Below are positions 1-7,677 of a DNA stretch of 8,444 nt, piece after piece. Positions within the stretch are counted from its first letter, which is position 1. Every line of letters begins with the position of its first letter. The notes below the pieces were generated by a model. The model made no database searches. It had not been told where the DNA came from and was given only the letters and a program-made list of their open reading frames with translations. Source of the stretch: Chitinispirillaceae bacterium (lineage in GTDB: Bacteria; Fibrobacterota; Chitinivibrionia; Chitinivibrionales; Chitinispirillaceae); the NCBI GenBank assembly GCA_016926315.1, contig JAFGOU010000270.1, positions 1 to 8,444 on the forward strand, read 5' to 3'. A program made the position numbers and the translations under genes.

Positions 1-1
1 G

Positions 2-2329
2 GCAGCGCTTGAGCAACCTACGGAAAAACGGTTGAGGGTATCACTGATCCGGCGGTTTTTCTCGGACGACGTCACCTTTATCAACATCGCAAAACGTTTC
101 CTGGAAGTACCCGATTTTTTCGACCTGGTGACCCGCATCATCTTTCCGACCGACAGTAACGGCCGCCTCGGGGGAAAAAGCACGGGCCTTTTTTTCGCCT
201 GGCATATCCTGCTTCGGGCCATGGACAGGGAAGGGCTTTTTCGCGGGATAAAAACGCCGAAGACATGGTACCTGACCGCCGACTGCCTCACTGAATTTCT
301 GCGTTATAACGAACTTGAAGATGTGCATGAACTGAAATACAAGGACCTCGAGCAGGTCCGTTTCGAATACCCCAACATCATCCAGCTCTTCAAGCATGCC
401 CGCTTTCCGGCCTACCTTTCGAGAGGGCTTTCACTGGCGCTGGATGATTTCGGCGACCGGCCGATCATCGTACGAAGCTCAAGCCTGCTCGAAGACCGTA
501 CCGGCACGGCTTTTTCCGGAAAGTATAAAAGTCTTTTCCTGCCCAATCAGGGGAGCCGGCACGAGCGTCTTGAGGCGTTGCACGACGCAATCGCAGAGAT
601 TTATGCCTCGGTCTTCGGGCCCGACCCGATCCTGTACCGCTCCGAACACGGGCTCCTTGATTTCCACGAAGAGATGGGGATCATGATCCAGGAGGTCGTC
701 GGGACCAGAATCGGACCCTATCTTATGCCGGTTTACGCCGGGGTCGCTTTCAGCAGCAATGAATTTCGCTGGTCGCCGAGGCTTAAGCGTGATGACGGAC
801 TGGTACGGCTGGTGCCCGGCCTCGGTACGCGGGCGGTCGACCGCGTCAGCAATGATTATCCGGTGCTGTTCTCCCCGGGGCAACCTGCATTGCGGGTAAA
901 CGCCAGCCCTGATGAGGTGCGTCACTACTCGCCTTCCCAGGTCGATGTGATCAATCTGGAAACCGGGTCGTTCGAAACGGTCCGCCTTGACCGCCTTCTG
1001 CGCGAGCACGGCAACGAAATATCCAGCCTGCGTCGACTGGTGTCCGTGTATCGGGACGGGCAGATCCGGCAGCCTTCCGCGCTCGAACTTGACGTGACCC
1101 GCGATGAGCTGATCGTTACCTTTGACGGCCTCATCAATGACACTGATTTTGTCAAACAGATGCGTGCGATCCTTCTGACCCTGCAGGGGGGTATGGAGAC
1201 GCCGGTGGATATAGAATTCGCCTCCGACGGTGAATCCCTTTTCCTGCTCCAGTGCCGTCCGCAGTATACCGAAAGCAACGTGTTGCCCAGCGCCATACAA
1301 CGGGATATTCCCGACCGGGAAACGCTCTTTACGGCGAACCGCTTCATTTCAAACGGCCGTATCCCCGACATTTCGCATATTGTCTACGTATCACCGCAAC
1401 GCTATGCCGAACAGATGAATCATGAAGCACTGGTGGATATCGGCCGTGCCGTCAGCCGGCTTAACGCCGTCCTGCCGAAACGCCGTTTCATTCTGATGGG
1501 ACCGGGACGCTGGGGCAGTCGGGGCGATATCAAACAGGGCGTCCAGGTTACCTATTCGGATATCTGCAACACGGCCGTACTGATCGAGATCGCTTTGAAA
1601 AGAGGTTCCTACGAGCCGGAACTTTCTTTCGGCACGCATTTTTTTCAGGACATGGTTGAAGCCGGGATTCGGTATATTCCGCTCTACCCGGATGAGAAAA
1701 AGGTCGTTTTCAATGATTTTTTTCTGAATAGTTCGCGCAATATGCTGCCGGCATTGTTGCCGGACTACTCCCACCTTGATACGGTATTGCGCGTGATAGA
1801 CGTGCCGCGCAACATGGAGGGAAAAATTCTGAAGATACTGATGAATGCCGAGTTGTGCGAAGCCATCGGCTATTTCACTGAACCCGCTGCCGTCAGCGAG
1901 GAACCCATTGTTTCGGTCAGGCCTGTTGAACCGCAATCCGAAGATTTCTGGCGATGGCGCCTTCGGATGGCTGAACAGCTCGCCCTCCACCTCACGCCAG
2001 GACAATTCGGCGTGAACGCCCTCTACCTTCTCGGATCCACGGCCAATGCCACCGCCGGACCGGGAAGCGATATCGATCTGCTTATCCATTTCCGGGGCAC
2101 ACCACAGCAACAAAAGGAGTTGCTGCTCTGGCTGGATGGCTGGAGCTTGAGCCTTTCGGAACAGAATTACCTGCGTACCGGCTATACCACCGATGGGCTC
2201 CTGGATATCCATATCGTGACCGATGCCGACATCGAGGCGCGAACCAGTTATGCCGTGAAAATCGGGGCCGTAACCGATCCCGCATGGCCGCTTCCCCTGA
2301 AGGGCTCATCCGGCAATTCGCACTCCTGA
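2..2329 (+). CDS. PPDK-type ATP-binding domain protein with C-terminal nucleotidyltransferase domain (5' partial)
   Basis: The reading frame is open to the left edge, so the true start lies outside the window. A TTG at 32 is the first possible start codon, but the frame continues upstream of it; residues below are counted from that TTG. Residues about 45-410 resemble the ATP-grasp domain of pyruvate phosphate dikinase/PEP synthase: GGKSTGL (47-53), IIVRSS (145-150), DIE (393-395) and LLQCRP (405-410) match the ATP-binding Lys, Arg, Glu and Arg positions. A conserved linker follows, with GPGRWGSRGD (490-499) and SFGTHFFQD (532-540). Residues about 640-755 form a minimal nucleotidyltransferase domain: GS (668-669), DID (680-682) and a third Asp in LDIHIV (724-729), so its metal-binding triad looks intact. 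The phosphohistidine and PEP-barrel domains of true dikinases are absent. It is therefore unlikely to be a complete PEP synthase, and its substrate is unknown. The family assignment is firm and the reaction is not. Confidence 0.85.
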   Translation, partial: AALEQPTEKRLRVSLIRRFFSDDVTFINIAKRFLEVPDFFDLVTRIIFPTDSNGRLGGKSTGLFFAWHILLRAMDREGLFRGIKTPKTWYLTADCLTEFLRYNELEDVHELKYKDLEQVRFEYPNIIQLFKHARFPAYLSRGLSLALDDFGDRPIIVRSSSLLEDRTGTAFSGKYKSLFLPNQGSRHERLEALHDAIAEIYASVFGPDPILYRSEHGLLDFHEEMGIMIQEVVGTRIGPYLMPVYAGVAFSSNEFRWSPRLKRDDGLVRLVPGLGTRAVDRVSNDYPVLFSPGQPALRVNASPDEVRHYSPSQVDVINLETGSFETVRLDRLLREHGNEISSLRRLVSVYRDGQIRQPSALELDVTRDELIVTFDGLINDTDFVKQMRAILLTLQGGMETPVDIEFASDGESLFLLQCRPQYTESNVLPSAIQRDIPDRETLFTANRFISNGRIPDISHIVYVSPQRYAEQMNHEALVDIGRAVSRLNAVLPKRRFILMGPGRWGSRGDIKQGVQVTYSDICNTAVLIEIALKRGSYEPELSFGTHFFQDMVEAGIRYIPLYPDEKKVVFNDFFLNSSRNMLPALLPDYSHLDTVLRVIDVPRNMEGKILKILMNAELCEAIGYFTEPAAVSEEPIVSVRPVEPQSEDFWRWRLRMAEQLALHLTPGQFGVNALYLLGSTANATAGPGSDIDLLIHFRGTPQQQKELLLWLDGWSLSLSEQNYLRTGYTTDGLLDIHIVTDADIEARTSYAVKIGAVTDPAWPLPLKGSSGNSHS

Positions 2330-2579
2330 GAAAGGACAACACGAGGACGGCGTCGGTTTCAATCGAATCGATCACCTTTTTAATATCGCATCTGAAGAAA
2401 ACGCAGGACAAGCTCAGCGAGTTGGCAGGGGTGATGCTCGGGCTGGCGCCGAAAGTACCCGCAGGCGTGACCCATCCTGTACGCGGGAGGCAATGGCTGT
2501 CGGAATAGTCCATGCCCATTGCCCAGGCGCGGACCATGGGTAACGATGATCGAGGCTGAGACCCCGGGGAAGAGCCGGG
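2330..2579. other. Intergenic gap between two convergent genes
   Basis: This 250-base gap separates the 3' ends of two convergent genes. A 74-codon frame (2284-2508, +) and a 151-codon minus frame (2082-2537) cross it. Neither has a convincing ribosome binding site or a recognisable protein, and both overlap the upstream gene. Apart from a weak hairpin at its right end, I see nothing in it. Confidence 0.5.
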
Positions 2580-2588
2580 TCAGCTTTT
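2560..2588 (+). terminator. Weak possible terminator hairpin
   Basis: GACCC (2560-2564) pairs with GGGTC (2577-2581), and two more G-C pairs can form past a one-base bulge. On the plus strand the stem is followed by AGC and four T (2585-2588), so it could end transcription of the ATP-grasp gene. The T tract is short. On the minus strand the hairpin lies at the stop codon of the opposing gene and has no T run after it. This is a tentative call. Confidence 0.25.
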
Positions 2589-5204
2589 GGGCAGCGGTTG
2601 CGGCGAACCCTGTTGCATGATGTCCTGCAGTTCCTTTTCTTTTCCCTGTGCCTGGAGCGCCTGGGCGAGCATTTCGCGGAGCTGCGAGTTCGACGGGTCG
2701 GTGGCGATCAGTTTTCGCAACCGTTCCTCGGCCATTGACGGCTCGCCGAATTTCATGATGATCTGGTGGCGAAGTACGATCGGCTGGTTGTTCCAGGAAA
2801 TGAACGTTATGCACCGGTCGAGCTTGTCCACGGCGTCACTGAAAAGCGAGCGCAGGTCCTGCTGCATACGGGCGATCGCCGCGGTGTCGGCAACGGCCGG
2901 TTTTTTGCCGGTCGCTGCAGGGTTTTTCGCCGTGTTGATCGCCGCTTCAATGGCTTCCATGTTGTCGCGCAGATGCATGGCGTACCAGAGGAAACAGACG
3001 GCATAGTCGGTGGCAATGCCGATGTACGGTTCGTCCTTGTCGGTCACGCGGGCCGGATAGGTCCTGAATTTGTACACGCTGTCGATCAGATAGGCCATGC
3101 GGTCGGTATCGATCCTCAGCGGTTCGGGCAGCGGCTCGGGGAAAAGCCGGTAGACCAGCCCCTGCATCTGAAGGTAGGGATCGAGACCCATGAAATTGTC
3201 GGGAGAAACCGAAGTCGCGAAATAGATCGGCTTGGTCCATCGGGTCGCGTCGACGATATTGAGAACCATTTTATCCTGGACGCGCATGACCTGCTGTTTT
3301 TCCCGCCCGGGAATCGTCACCTCAATGCCCGCGCCGGTCAGTTTGAAACGGGTCGGCTGCTCGAAGGGGTTGTACTGGGGTTGGAGGCCGTCGATTTCAG
3401 TCTCGGAAAAGGAGATCGGCACCTTTGGCTCGAGTTTTTTAAGCTGTTTGATAAACCATTCGGTATTGACCAGGCTCAGATTGACCAGACGCACGTCCCT
3501 GCGGACGCCATACGCCTCCTGAATGGCCCAGATCGGAAAAGTGTCGTTGTCGCCATTGGTGAACAGGATGCCGTCTTTTTCGCATGACATGAGCAGGTTA
3601 TACGCGTATTCGAAGGGAGACCAGTTGTCGGAACGGTCCCTGATCGCGTAATTCTGGGTGAGCGGCAACGCGGGCGACAGCATGAAAAGTATAAGGGCCA
3701 GCGGTGCGGCAACCGTTCGCGTGGTGCGGTTCTTGTCGCTGAAAAGAAGGAAGAGAACAAGCCCGGCGGTCAAGCCGATCCACATGCTGAAAAACATGAA
3801 CCCGGTGCTGAAGAAATAGTCCCGGACGCGGACTTCGCGGTAGATGGTGGGCATGGGCCCCTGTTTGCCGTTTTTTTCCCAGCTTGTGTATTCGAACCGG
3901 CTGTCGGGCCGGGTCCCATCGGCGAAATTCATGTACCAGACCATGCCGAGCGTCGTTAGCAGGGTGATGAGGATAAGCAGGGTTGACAGCTTTTTGCAGC
4001 GCTTATAGACAAGATAAAAACCGAACAGGACAAAAAGGGTGGGAATGAGGTAGATCAGCAGCTTGCCATACCCGGCGGCCGACCCGTCAATAAAGTTTTT
4101 TTCCTGGTCCTGCGTGTCGAAATGGAAAAACTGCAGCAGGTGGAAACCGCCGAATCCCATGTGGCCGTCGATGCCGAACTGTTTTGAAAACTCCCCGCGG
4201 CGCCACAAGGAGCGGGATACCATGCTTTCGTTGCCGTACTGTTTCCGGTCGAGCACCTCCTGGACCGCCTTGAGGGAAAAATAGGGGAATTCAGGCGAGC
4301 TTTTAATGACCGGGTGGCCTTCGTCGATAATCGGGTTCAAAGCCGAACGGACCGGAAGGTAGATATGGCTTGAGAACCCGATGATGGCCAGAAGCACGAA
4401 CCAGAAGCAGAACTGCCAGTTTCTGCTGTTTTTACGTTCGGTCATCATCATGATCAGAAAGAACAGCGCGGCGATCGGTACGACGACCAGGAACATGGAA
4501 AGGTTGTACATCACCAGTCCCAGCGCGATCGAGGCGGCCCAGAACCGCCAGTCTTTTCGTTTTTCCGGATCAACGAAGATAACAAAGGCGAACATCACGG
4601 GCATGGCGAGCGAGGAGATCATGCGGATGCCGATACCCATGAAAATGATATAGCTCATGAGGAGCAGCAGGCGGTCGCGGTTGCCGCTTTTCGATTGCGC
4701 CCACACCAGCGCGAGCCAGATGGTGATCACGACGTTGATATTGGTGATATTGGACTGCTGGGAACTTTCGAGCGCCGCGAACCAGAAAGTCTTGCCGAAG
4801 GCGCAGAAGAGAGCGCCGACAAATCCGCCGCAGTAGATGGCCAGCCGTTTCCACAGGGTGTCGGGTTCGCCAATGAGGTAGACCATGCCGCGGGCGATTA
4901 TCAGGTAGATGAACAGCACGGTCACGGCGCTGCTGAAAATGGCGATGAGGTTGAAACTGTAGCCGATGTCGTGAAAAAAGGAGGTGAGCACCAGCCACGC
5001 CCGGTTGAACAGGATGAGCAGCGGGGTTCCGGGCGGGTGGGGAAGGCCGAGGCACGCGGACGCGGCAAGGTTTTCGCCGCAGTCCCACAAACAGATGGAC
5101 GGCGCCATGGTAAGCCAGTAGACGGTCAGGGAGATGGCAAACACGAGATAGGCCATGAGAAGGTTGGTTTTGGAGTGGTCCTTTAAAAAGTTCATGATAT
5201 TCAT
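2580..5204 (-). CDS. DUF2723 family polytopic membrane protein, probable GT-C glycosyltransferase
   Basis: An inner-membrane protein of 874 residues from the chosen start. The first half holds about a dozen hydrophobic segments (for example near 15-33, 84-110, 123-141, 155-171, 197-211, 222-255, 264-282, 381-400, 405-425, 464-489, 498-515). WDCGE (40-44) and HPPGTP (56-61) lie after the first segment, the usual site of acidic catalytic residues in GT-C enzymes. A soluble part carries TNGDNDTFPIW (549-559) and VRLVNLSLVNTEWFI (571-585), hallmark blocks of DUF2723 proteins. The C-terminus (about 780-865) is helical and TPR-like, after an Ala/Lys/Pro-rich linker. The family includes the eukaryotic protein O-mannosyltransferase TMEM260, so a lipid-linked sugar transferase is likely; donor and acceptor cannot be told. 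The frame stays open up to 5423, but the extra 73 residues are not family-like. The ATG at 5204, or one at 5195 with GGGG ten bases upstream, fits better. Confidence 0.9.
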   Translation of the reverse strand: MNIMNFLKDHSKTNLLMAYLVFAISLTVYWLTMAPSICLWDCGENLAASACLGLPHPPGTPLLILFNRAWLVLTSFFHDIGYSFNLIAIFSSAVTVLFIYLIIARGMVYLIGEPDTLWKRLAIYCGGFVGALFCAFGKTFWFAALESSQQSNITNINVVITIWLALVWAQSKSGNRDRLLLLMSYIIFMGIGIRMISSLAMPVMFAFVIFVDPEKRKDWRFWAASIALGLVMYNLSMFLVVVPIAALFFLIMMMTERKNSRNWQFCFWFVLLAIIGFSSHIYLPVRSALNPIIDEGHPVIKSSPEFPYFSLKAVQEVLDRKQYGNESMVSRSLWRRGEFSKQFGIDGHMGFGGFHLLQFFHFDTQDQEKNFIDGSAAGYGKLLIYLIPTLFVLFGFYLVYKRCKKLSTLLILITLLTTLGMVWYMNFADGTRPDSRFEYTSWEKNGKQGPMPTIYREVRVRDYFFSTGFMFFSMWIGLTAGLVLFLLFSDKNRTTRTVAAPLALILFMLSPALPLTQNYAIRDRSDNWSPFEYAYNLLMSCEKDGILFTNGDNDTFPIWAIQEAYGVRRDVRLVNLSLVNTEWFIKQLKKLEPKVPISFSETEIDGLQPQYNPFEQPTRFKLTGAGIEVTIPGREKQQVMRVQDKMVLNIVDATRWTKPIYFATSVSPDNFMGLDPYLQMQGLVYRLFPEPLPEPLRIDTDRMAYLIDSVYKFRTYPARVTDKDEPYIGIATDYAVCFLWYAMHLRDNMEAIEAAINTAKNPAATGKKPAVADTAAIARMQQDLRSLFSDAVDKLDRCITFISWNNQPIVLRHQIIMKFGEPSMAEERLRKLIATDPSNSQLREMLAQALQAQGKEKELQDIMQQGSPQPLPKS

Positions 5205-5446
5205 GCCCCGCTGGCGTTGTAAGGTGTTGTGTTCGACGAGTAAAAAAGGAAATAAGGAAGCTTTTAAAATACAATCCGGTACGGGCCATATCCATACTTT
5301 GTGACGCCCGCGGCGAGGGAAAACAAATGATTGCGTTTCAAACGGCGGTATTTTACAATGTTCAGTGTATGGATAGTCCCCCTCCGGTTTTCCGCGGGCT
5401 CGGGAAGGGCACGTGGGCGGCACCGGGGCCTCATCATCCTTAAACT
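5205..5446. promoter_or_regulatory. Divergent intergenic region
   Basis: This 242-base region separates the start of the minus-strand membrane protein gene from the start of the plus-strand signalling gene, so promoters for both should lie here. A plus-strand candidate is listed separately. For the minus strand only a weak TATTTT-like -10 is visible near 5265-5275, with no good -35. The left half is A/T-rich around 5241-5275 and the right half (5390-5430) is G/C-rich. Confidence 0.45.
5331..5359 (+). promoter_or_regulatory. Candidate sigma70-like promoter for the HATPase/cNMP gene
   Basis: TTGCGT (5331-5336) and TACAAT (5354-5359) are separated by 17 bases. The -10 matches the consensus at five of six positions and the -35 at three. 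Transcription would start near 5366, leaving a leader of about 80 bases before the ATG at 5447. Confidence 0.35.
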
Positions 5447-6739
5447 ATGTATACCATTCCTCTTATTTCGACCAGTACCCGGCTGTTTGACCGCTTGAAG
5501 ACGATTGTCAGGGTCTCGAGCATGCAGGACCTGTACCGCCTCCTTCATCTGACAAACACGAAGGCGGCGGAGGAGTTCCTGACCACCGACATGCCCGAGC
5601 TTATTTTTATCAATTTTTCCGACACCAGGATCAACGCAAAACAGCTTCTCCAGACCATTCTCAACGACCCCTGGCTTCTTCATGGCGGAATAATCGCCAT
5701 GTGCAGGGATTACAAGACCGTGGAGGAGATCAATTCGATCAAAGGCGCCAACATACTGGTGTCGCTGACCTTTGACGACCTGGAAAAGCAGCTTCCGAGC
5801 ATACTTGACATTATCCACAACAACCGCAGAATACTGTTCCAGCGGGGTATCGGCCAGGACATCGTGGGATCGCTGTCGGGATCGTTCAAAATCAGGAACA
5901 ATGTCTTTGAAGCGAGCTGCTATGCCAACCTGATCTGCAATTTCATGTACAATTCCAATAAATTGACGGTGGATAAGAAATACTTTTTTCACCTCGCCCT
6001 GTATGAGATGCTCATCAATGCGATCGAGCACGGCAACTGCGGCATCACCTACGACGAAAAGAGTGTTTTTCTCGAAAGGGGCAGGTGCATGACCGACCTG
6101 ATCGAAGAGAAATGCAAAGACCCTGACATTGCGCGGAAGACGGTGACGTTCGATTACACGTTTTTACCGGAACACGGACGGTTTGTGATAACCGACGAGG
6201 GCGACGGGTTTGACTGGCGGGCGATGCTCGAAAGCATTCCGGAACGGGACGTGTTGCGCCTGCACGGGCGCGGCATCATTATAACACGGGAAACCGTCCA
6301 GAAGGTGGCATTTAACGAAAAGGGCAACGAAGTCACGCTGGAGATCGCCTATGAAAAGGAGGGGGGCGCCATTACCCCTGCGTTGTTCAGCCATATCGAA
6401 CCGATTGAAGTAGGGCCCGGCGATATCGTGATCAACCAGGGGGATCCATCGAATTTTCTTTATTTCATCGTCAAGGGCTTATACGAGATTATTGTCAACG
6501 ATAAAAAGGTGTCGACGCTTTCAGCCGACGATATCTTCATGGGGGAGATGTCGTTTCTGCTGAACGACCGGCGCAGCGCCACCGTCCGGGCGGCGAGCCG
6601 CGGCAAGCTCATCAAGATCACGAAAAAAGAGTTTGTCAGGTCGATCAAGAAAAAACCTCATTATGCGCTTTTCCTTGCGCGGCTTCTCGCCGAACGGGTA
6701 CAGCGACTCAATCAGTCCGCCGCGATGGGCGGAAAATAG
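5447..6739 (+). CDS. Signalling protein: degenerate receiver + HATPase + cyclic-nucleotide-binding domain
   Basis: A 430-residue, probably cytoplasmic protein with three parts. Residues 1-120 look like a receiver fold, but the phospho-acceptor position in PELIFINFSD (50-59) is Asn or Phe, not Asp, and no KP pair is seen near 104-108, so it is probably not phosphorylated. Residues about 130-305 form a HATPase of the SpoIIAB/RsbW type: N box EMLINAIEHGN (187-197), G1 DEGDGFD (250-256), G2 HGRGI (273-277). No phospho-accepting His domain is present, so it is not a classical histidine kinase. Residues about 313-425 are a cyclic-nucleotide-binding domain; the phosphate cassette runs from GEMSFLL (366-372) to RRSATV (375-380) and looks intact. 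The protein could couple cyclic-nucleotide level to an anti-sigma/Ser-kinase-like activity; this is inference. No clear Shine-Dalgarno precedes the ATG, but the N-terminal strand favours this start over the Met codon at 5522. Confidence 0.88.
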   Translation: MYTIPLISTSTRLFDRLKTIVRVSSMQDLYRLLHLTNTKAAEEFLTTDMPELIFINFSDTRINAKQLLQTILNDPWLLHGGIIAMCRDYKTVEEINSIKGANILVSLTFDDLEKQLPSILDIIHNNRRILFQRGIGQDIVGSLSGSFKIRNNVFEASCYANLICNFMYNSNKLTVDKKYFFHLALYEMLINAIEHGNCGITYDEKSVFLERGRCMTDLIEEKCKDPDIARKTVTFDYTFLPEHGRFVITDEGDGFDWRAMLESIPERDVLRLHGRGIIITRETVQKVAFNEKGNEVTLEIAYEKEGGAITPALFSHIEPIEVGPGDIVINQGDPSNFLYFIVKGLYEIIVNDKKVSTLSADDIFMGEMSFLLNDRRSATVRAASRGKLIKITKKEFVRSIKKKPHYALFLARLLAERVQRLNQSAAMGGK

Positions 6740-6744
6740 TGCTC

Positions 6745-6849
6745 GTCCGAAAAGTCCTCTTTGTGACGTCATACCGGCCTGCCTGCGCGAAGCCGCTACG
6801 GCGAAGGCAGGCCGGTATGACGACTTCGTGACAGTGAGCGTTTTCGGAC
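6745..6849. repeat. Nested inverted repeat (REP/MITE-like element)
   Basis: A perfect 18-base inverted repeat (6767-6784 with 6805-6822, arm starting CGTCATACCGGCC) surrounds a 20-base G/C-rich loop that contains partly self-complementary GCGAAG/GGCGAAG motifs. Outside it, GTCCGAAAA (6745-6753) pairs with TTTTCGGAC (6841-6849). The 105-bp unit begins five bases after the stop codon of the signalling gene and ends 30 bases before the 3' end of the convergent lipoprotein gene. It has the look of a dispersed intergenic palindrome. It could also end transcription from either side, but no long T tract follows. Confidence 0.75.
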
Positions 6850-6879
6850 AGACACTAAAGTACCCTGGTCAGTGATCCC

Positions 6880-7593
6880 TTAGAATACCGGACGATCGAG
6901 CGGATGTGTTTTGCTTCTTCGTATCACCCTGGCTTTCGAGGAACGCCGTTGTACGGCAGATTTTTTCGGCGCGTACTTGCAGAGGTTTACCGGAAGGTAG
7001 GGCGTCCTGATCTCACCCGACCAGTAATGGTTGTCCAGGGTCGGGATCACGTGCAGGAGCCTGCAGTAATCCTGAACCGCCTTGTCGAGGCCGTGGACCT
7101 GGACTCTGGAGCAGAGCGCCGGATCGATATTTTTATAAAACGCCGCTAAATATACGGTATCGCCGAGCCTGCAGTGAGCGGCAATCGGGCGAAGATCGAG
7201 CGGTACCCTGGCCTCCTGGCCCGGGGCCAGCCTGCAATAATCATCCAGCGTGATAATCTCCCGTTTTGCGGGAAGCGCGTTTCTGCCGAACACCTGTTCC
7301 GTGCCGAACTCGGCGGTGTCCGGAAACCGCCTGACGTCGAGGCAGGAGACCGCGTCATAAAAGTTTCGTTTGCAGACGGTCAGTTCCCCCTTGGAATCGT
7401 TTCGCACGACAAGGTTACAAACGCCGTTTTCTTCAACCAGACGGGCGGTCAGGGTCAGGGGCATTTTTTCCTCGGGAGGCGCGTCGCATCCCAGCAGGAA
7501 GAGCGCTCCGGCGATAAGCATGAACGGAGTGGACAGGATGGGGGAAAAACGGTTGTTCGGTCGGAAAACGCCTGAAACCGGTGGACAGCGCAT
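6880..7593 (-). CDS. Hypothetical lipoprotein, Cys-containing
   Basis: I do not recognise this family. From the ATG at 7593 the product has 237 residues. The N-terminus has a basic stretch (residues 11-15), a hydrophobic core (about 16-34) and the lipobox LLGC at 33-36, so signal peptidase II should cut before Cys36. The residue after it is Asp; in Enterobacteria Asp at +2 keeps lipoproteins in the inner membrane, but whether that rule holds here is unknown. The mature part has nine further cysteines, with similar short motifs DDYCRL, AHCRL and QDYCRL spread along it, and a basic C-terminal tail. A TTG at 7629 with GGAG four bases upstream is an alternative start that would add 12 residues; the ATG itself has no clear ribosome binding site. 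The gene converges on the signalling gene and stands alone. Confidence 0.65.
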   Translation of the reverse strand: MRCPPVSGVFRPNNRFSPILSTPFMLIAGALFLLGCDAPPEEKMPLTLTARLVEENGVCNLVVRNDSKGELTVCKRNFYDAVSCLDVRRFPDTAEFGTEQVFGRNALPAKREIITLDDYCRLAPGQEARVPLDLRPIAAHCRLGDTVYLAAFYKNIDPALCSRVQVHGLDKAVQDYCRLLHVIPTLDNHYWSGEIRTPYLPVNLCKYAPKKSAVQRRSSKARVIRRSKTHPLDRPVF

Positions 7594-7677
7594 GGTTTCA
7601 ATATTGTTTTTGCGGCATTGGGAGCGCAACTGGCTCCAAAAAGAAAAAAATGCGGAACGTAACGGCGGAGAAAAAAA

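Noticed and set aside
479..1300. 273-codon minus-strand frame
   Set aside because: It lies wholly antisense to the ATP-grasp domain and has a composition typical of a shadow frame; the same applies to 1391-2212 (-).
2..2329. Full pyruvate phosphate dikinase or PEP synthase
   Set aside because: The catalytic His motif and the PEP/pyruvate barrel are absent from the visible 775 residues, and a different C-terminal domain occupies their place.
2..2329. Nucleotidyltransferase antitoxin/toxin (MNT-HEPN) system
   Set aside because: The nucleotidyltransferase domain is fused to a long ATP-grasp protein and no HEPN partner gene lies next to it.
2284..2508. 74-codon plus-strand frame overlapping the end of the ATP-grasp gene
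   Set aside because: There is no Shine-Dalgarno before its ATG, it overlaps the upstream gene by 46 bases, and the protein is not recognisable.
2082..2537. 151-codon minus-strand frame in the convergent gap
   Set aside because: More than half of it is antisense to the nucleotidyltransferase domain, and its product resembles no known protein.
2766..3587. 273-codon plus-strand frame
   Set aside because: It lies wholly antisense to the DUF2723 gene and lacks any domain signature; 4695-5186 (+) is rejected for the same reason.
6767..6822. Classical intrinsic terminator
   Set aside because: The stem is strong, but neither strand has a T run directly after it, so a repeat element is the better description.
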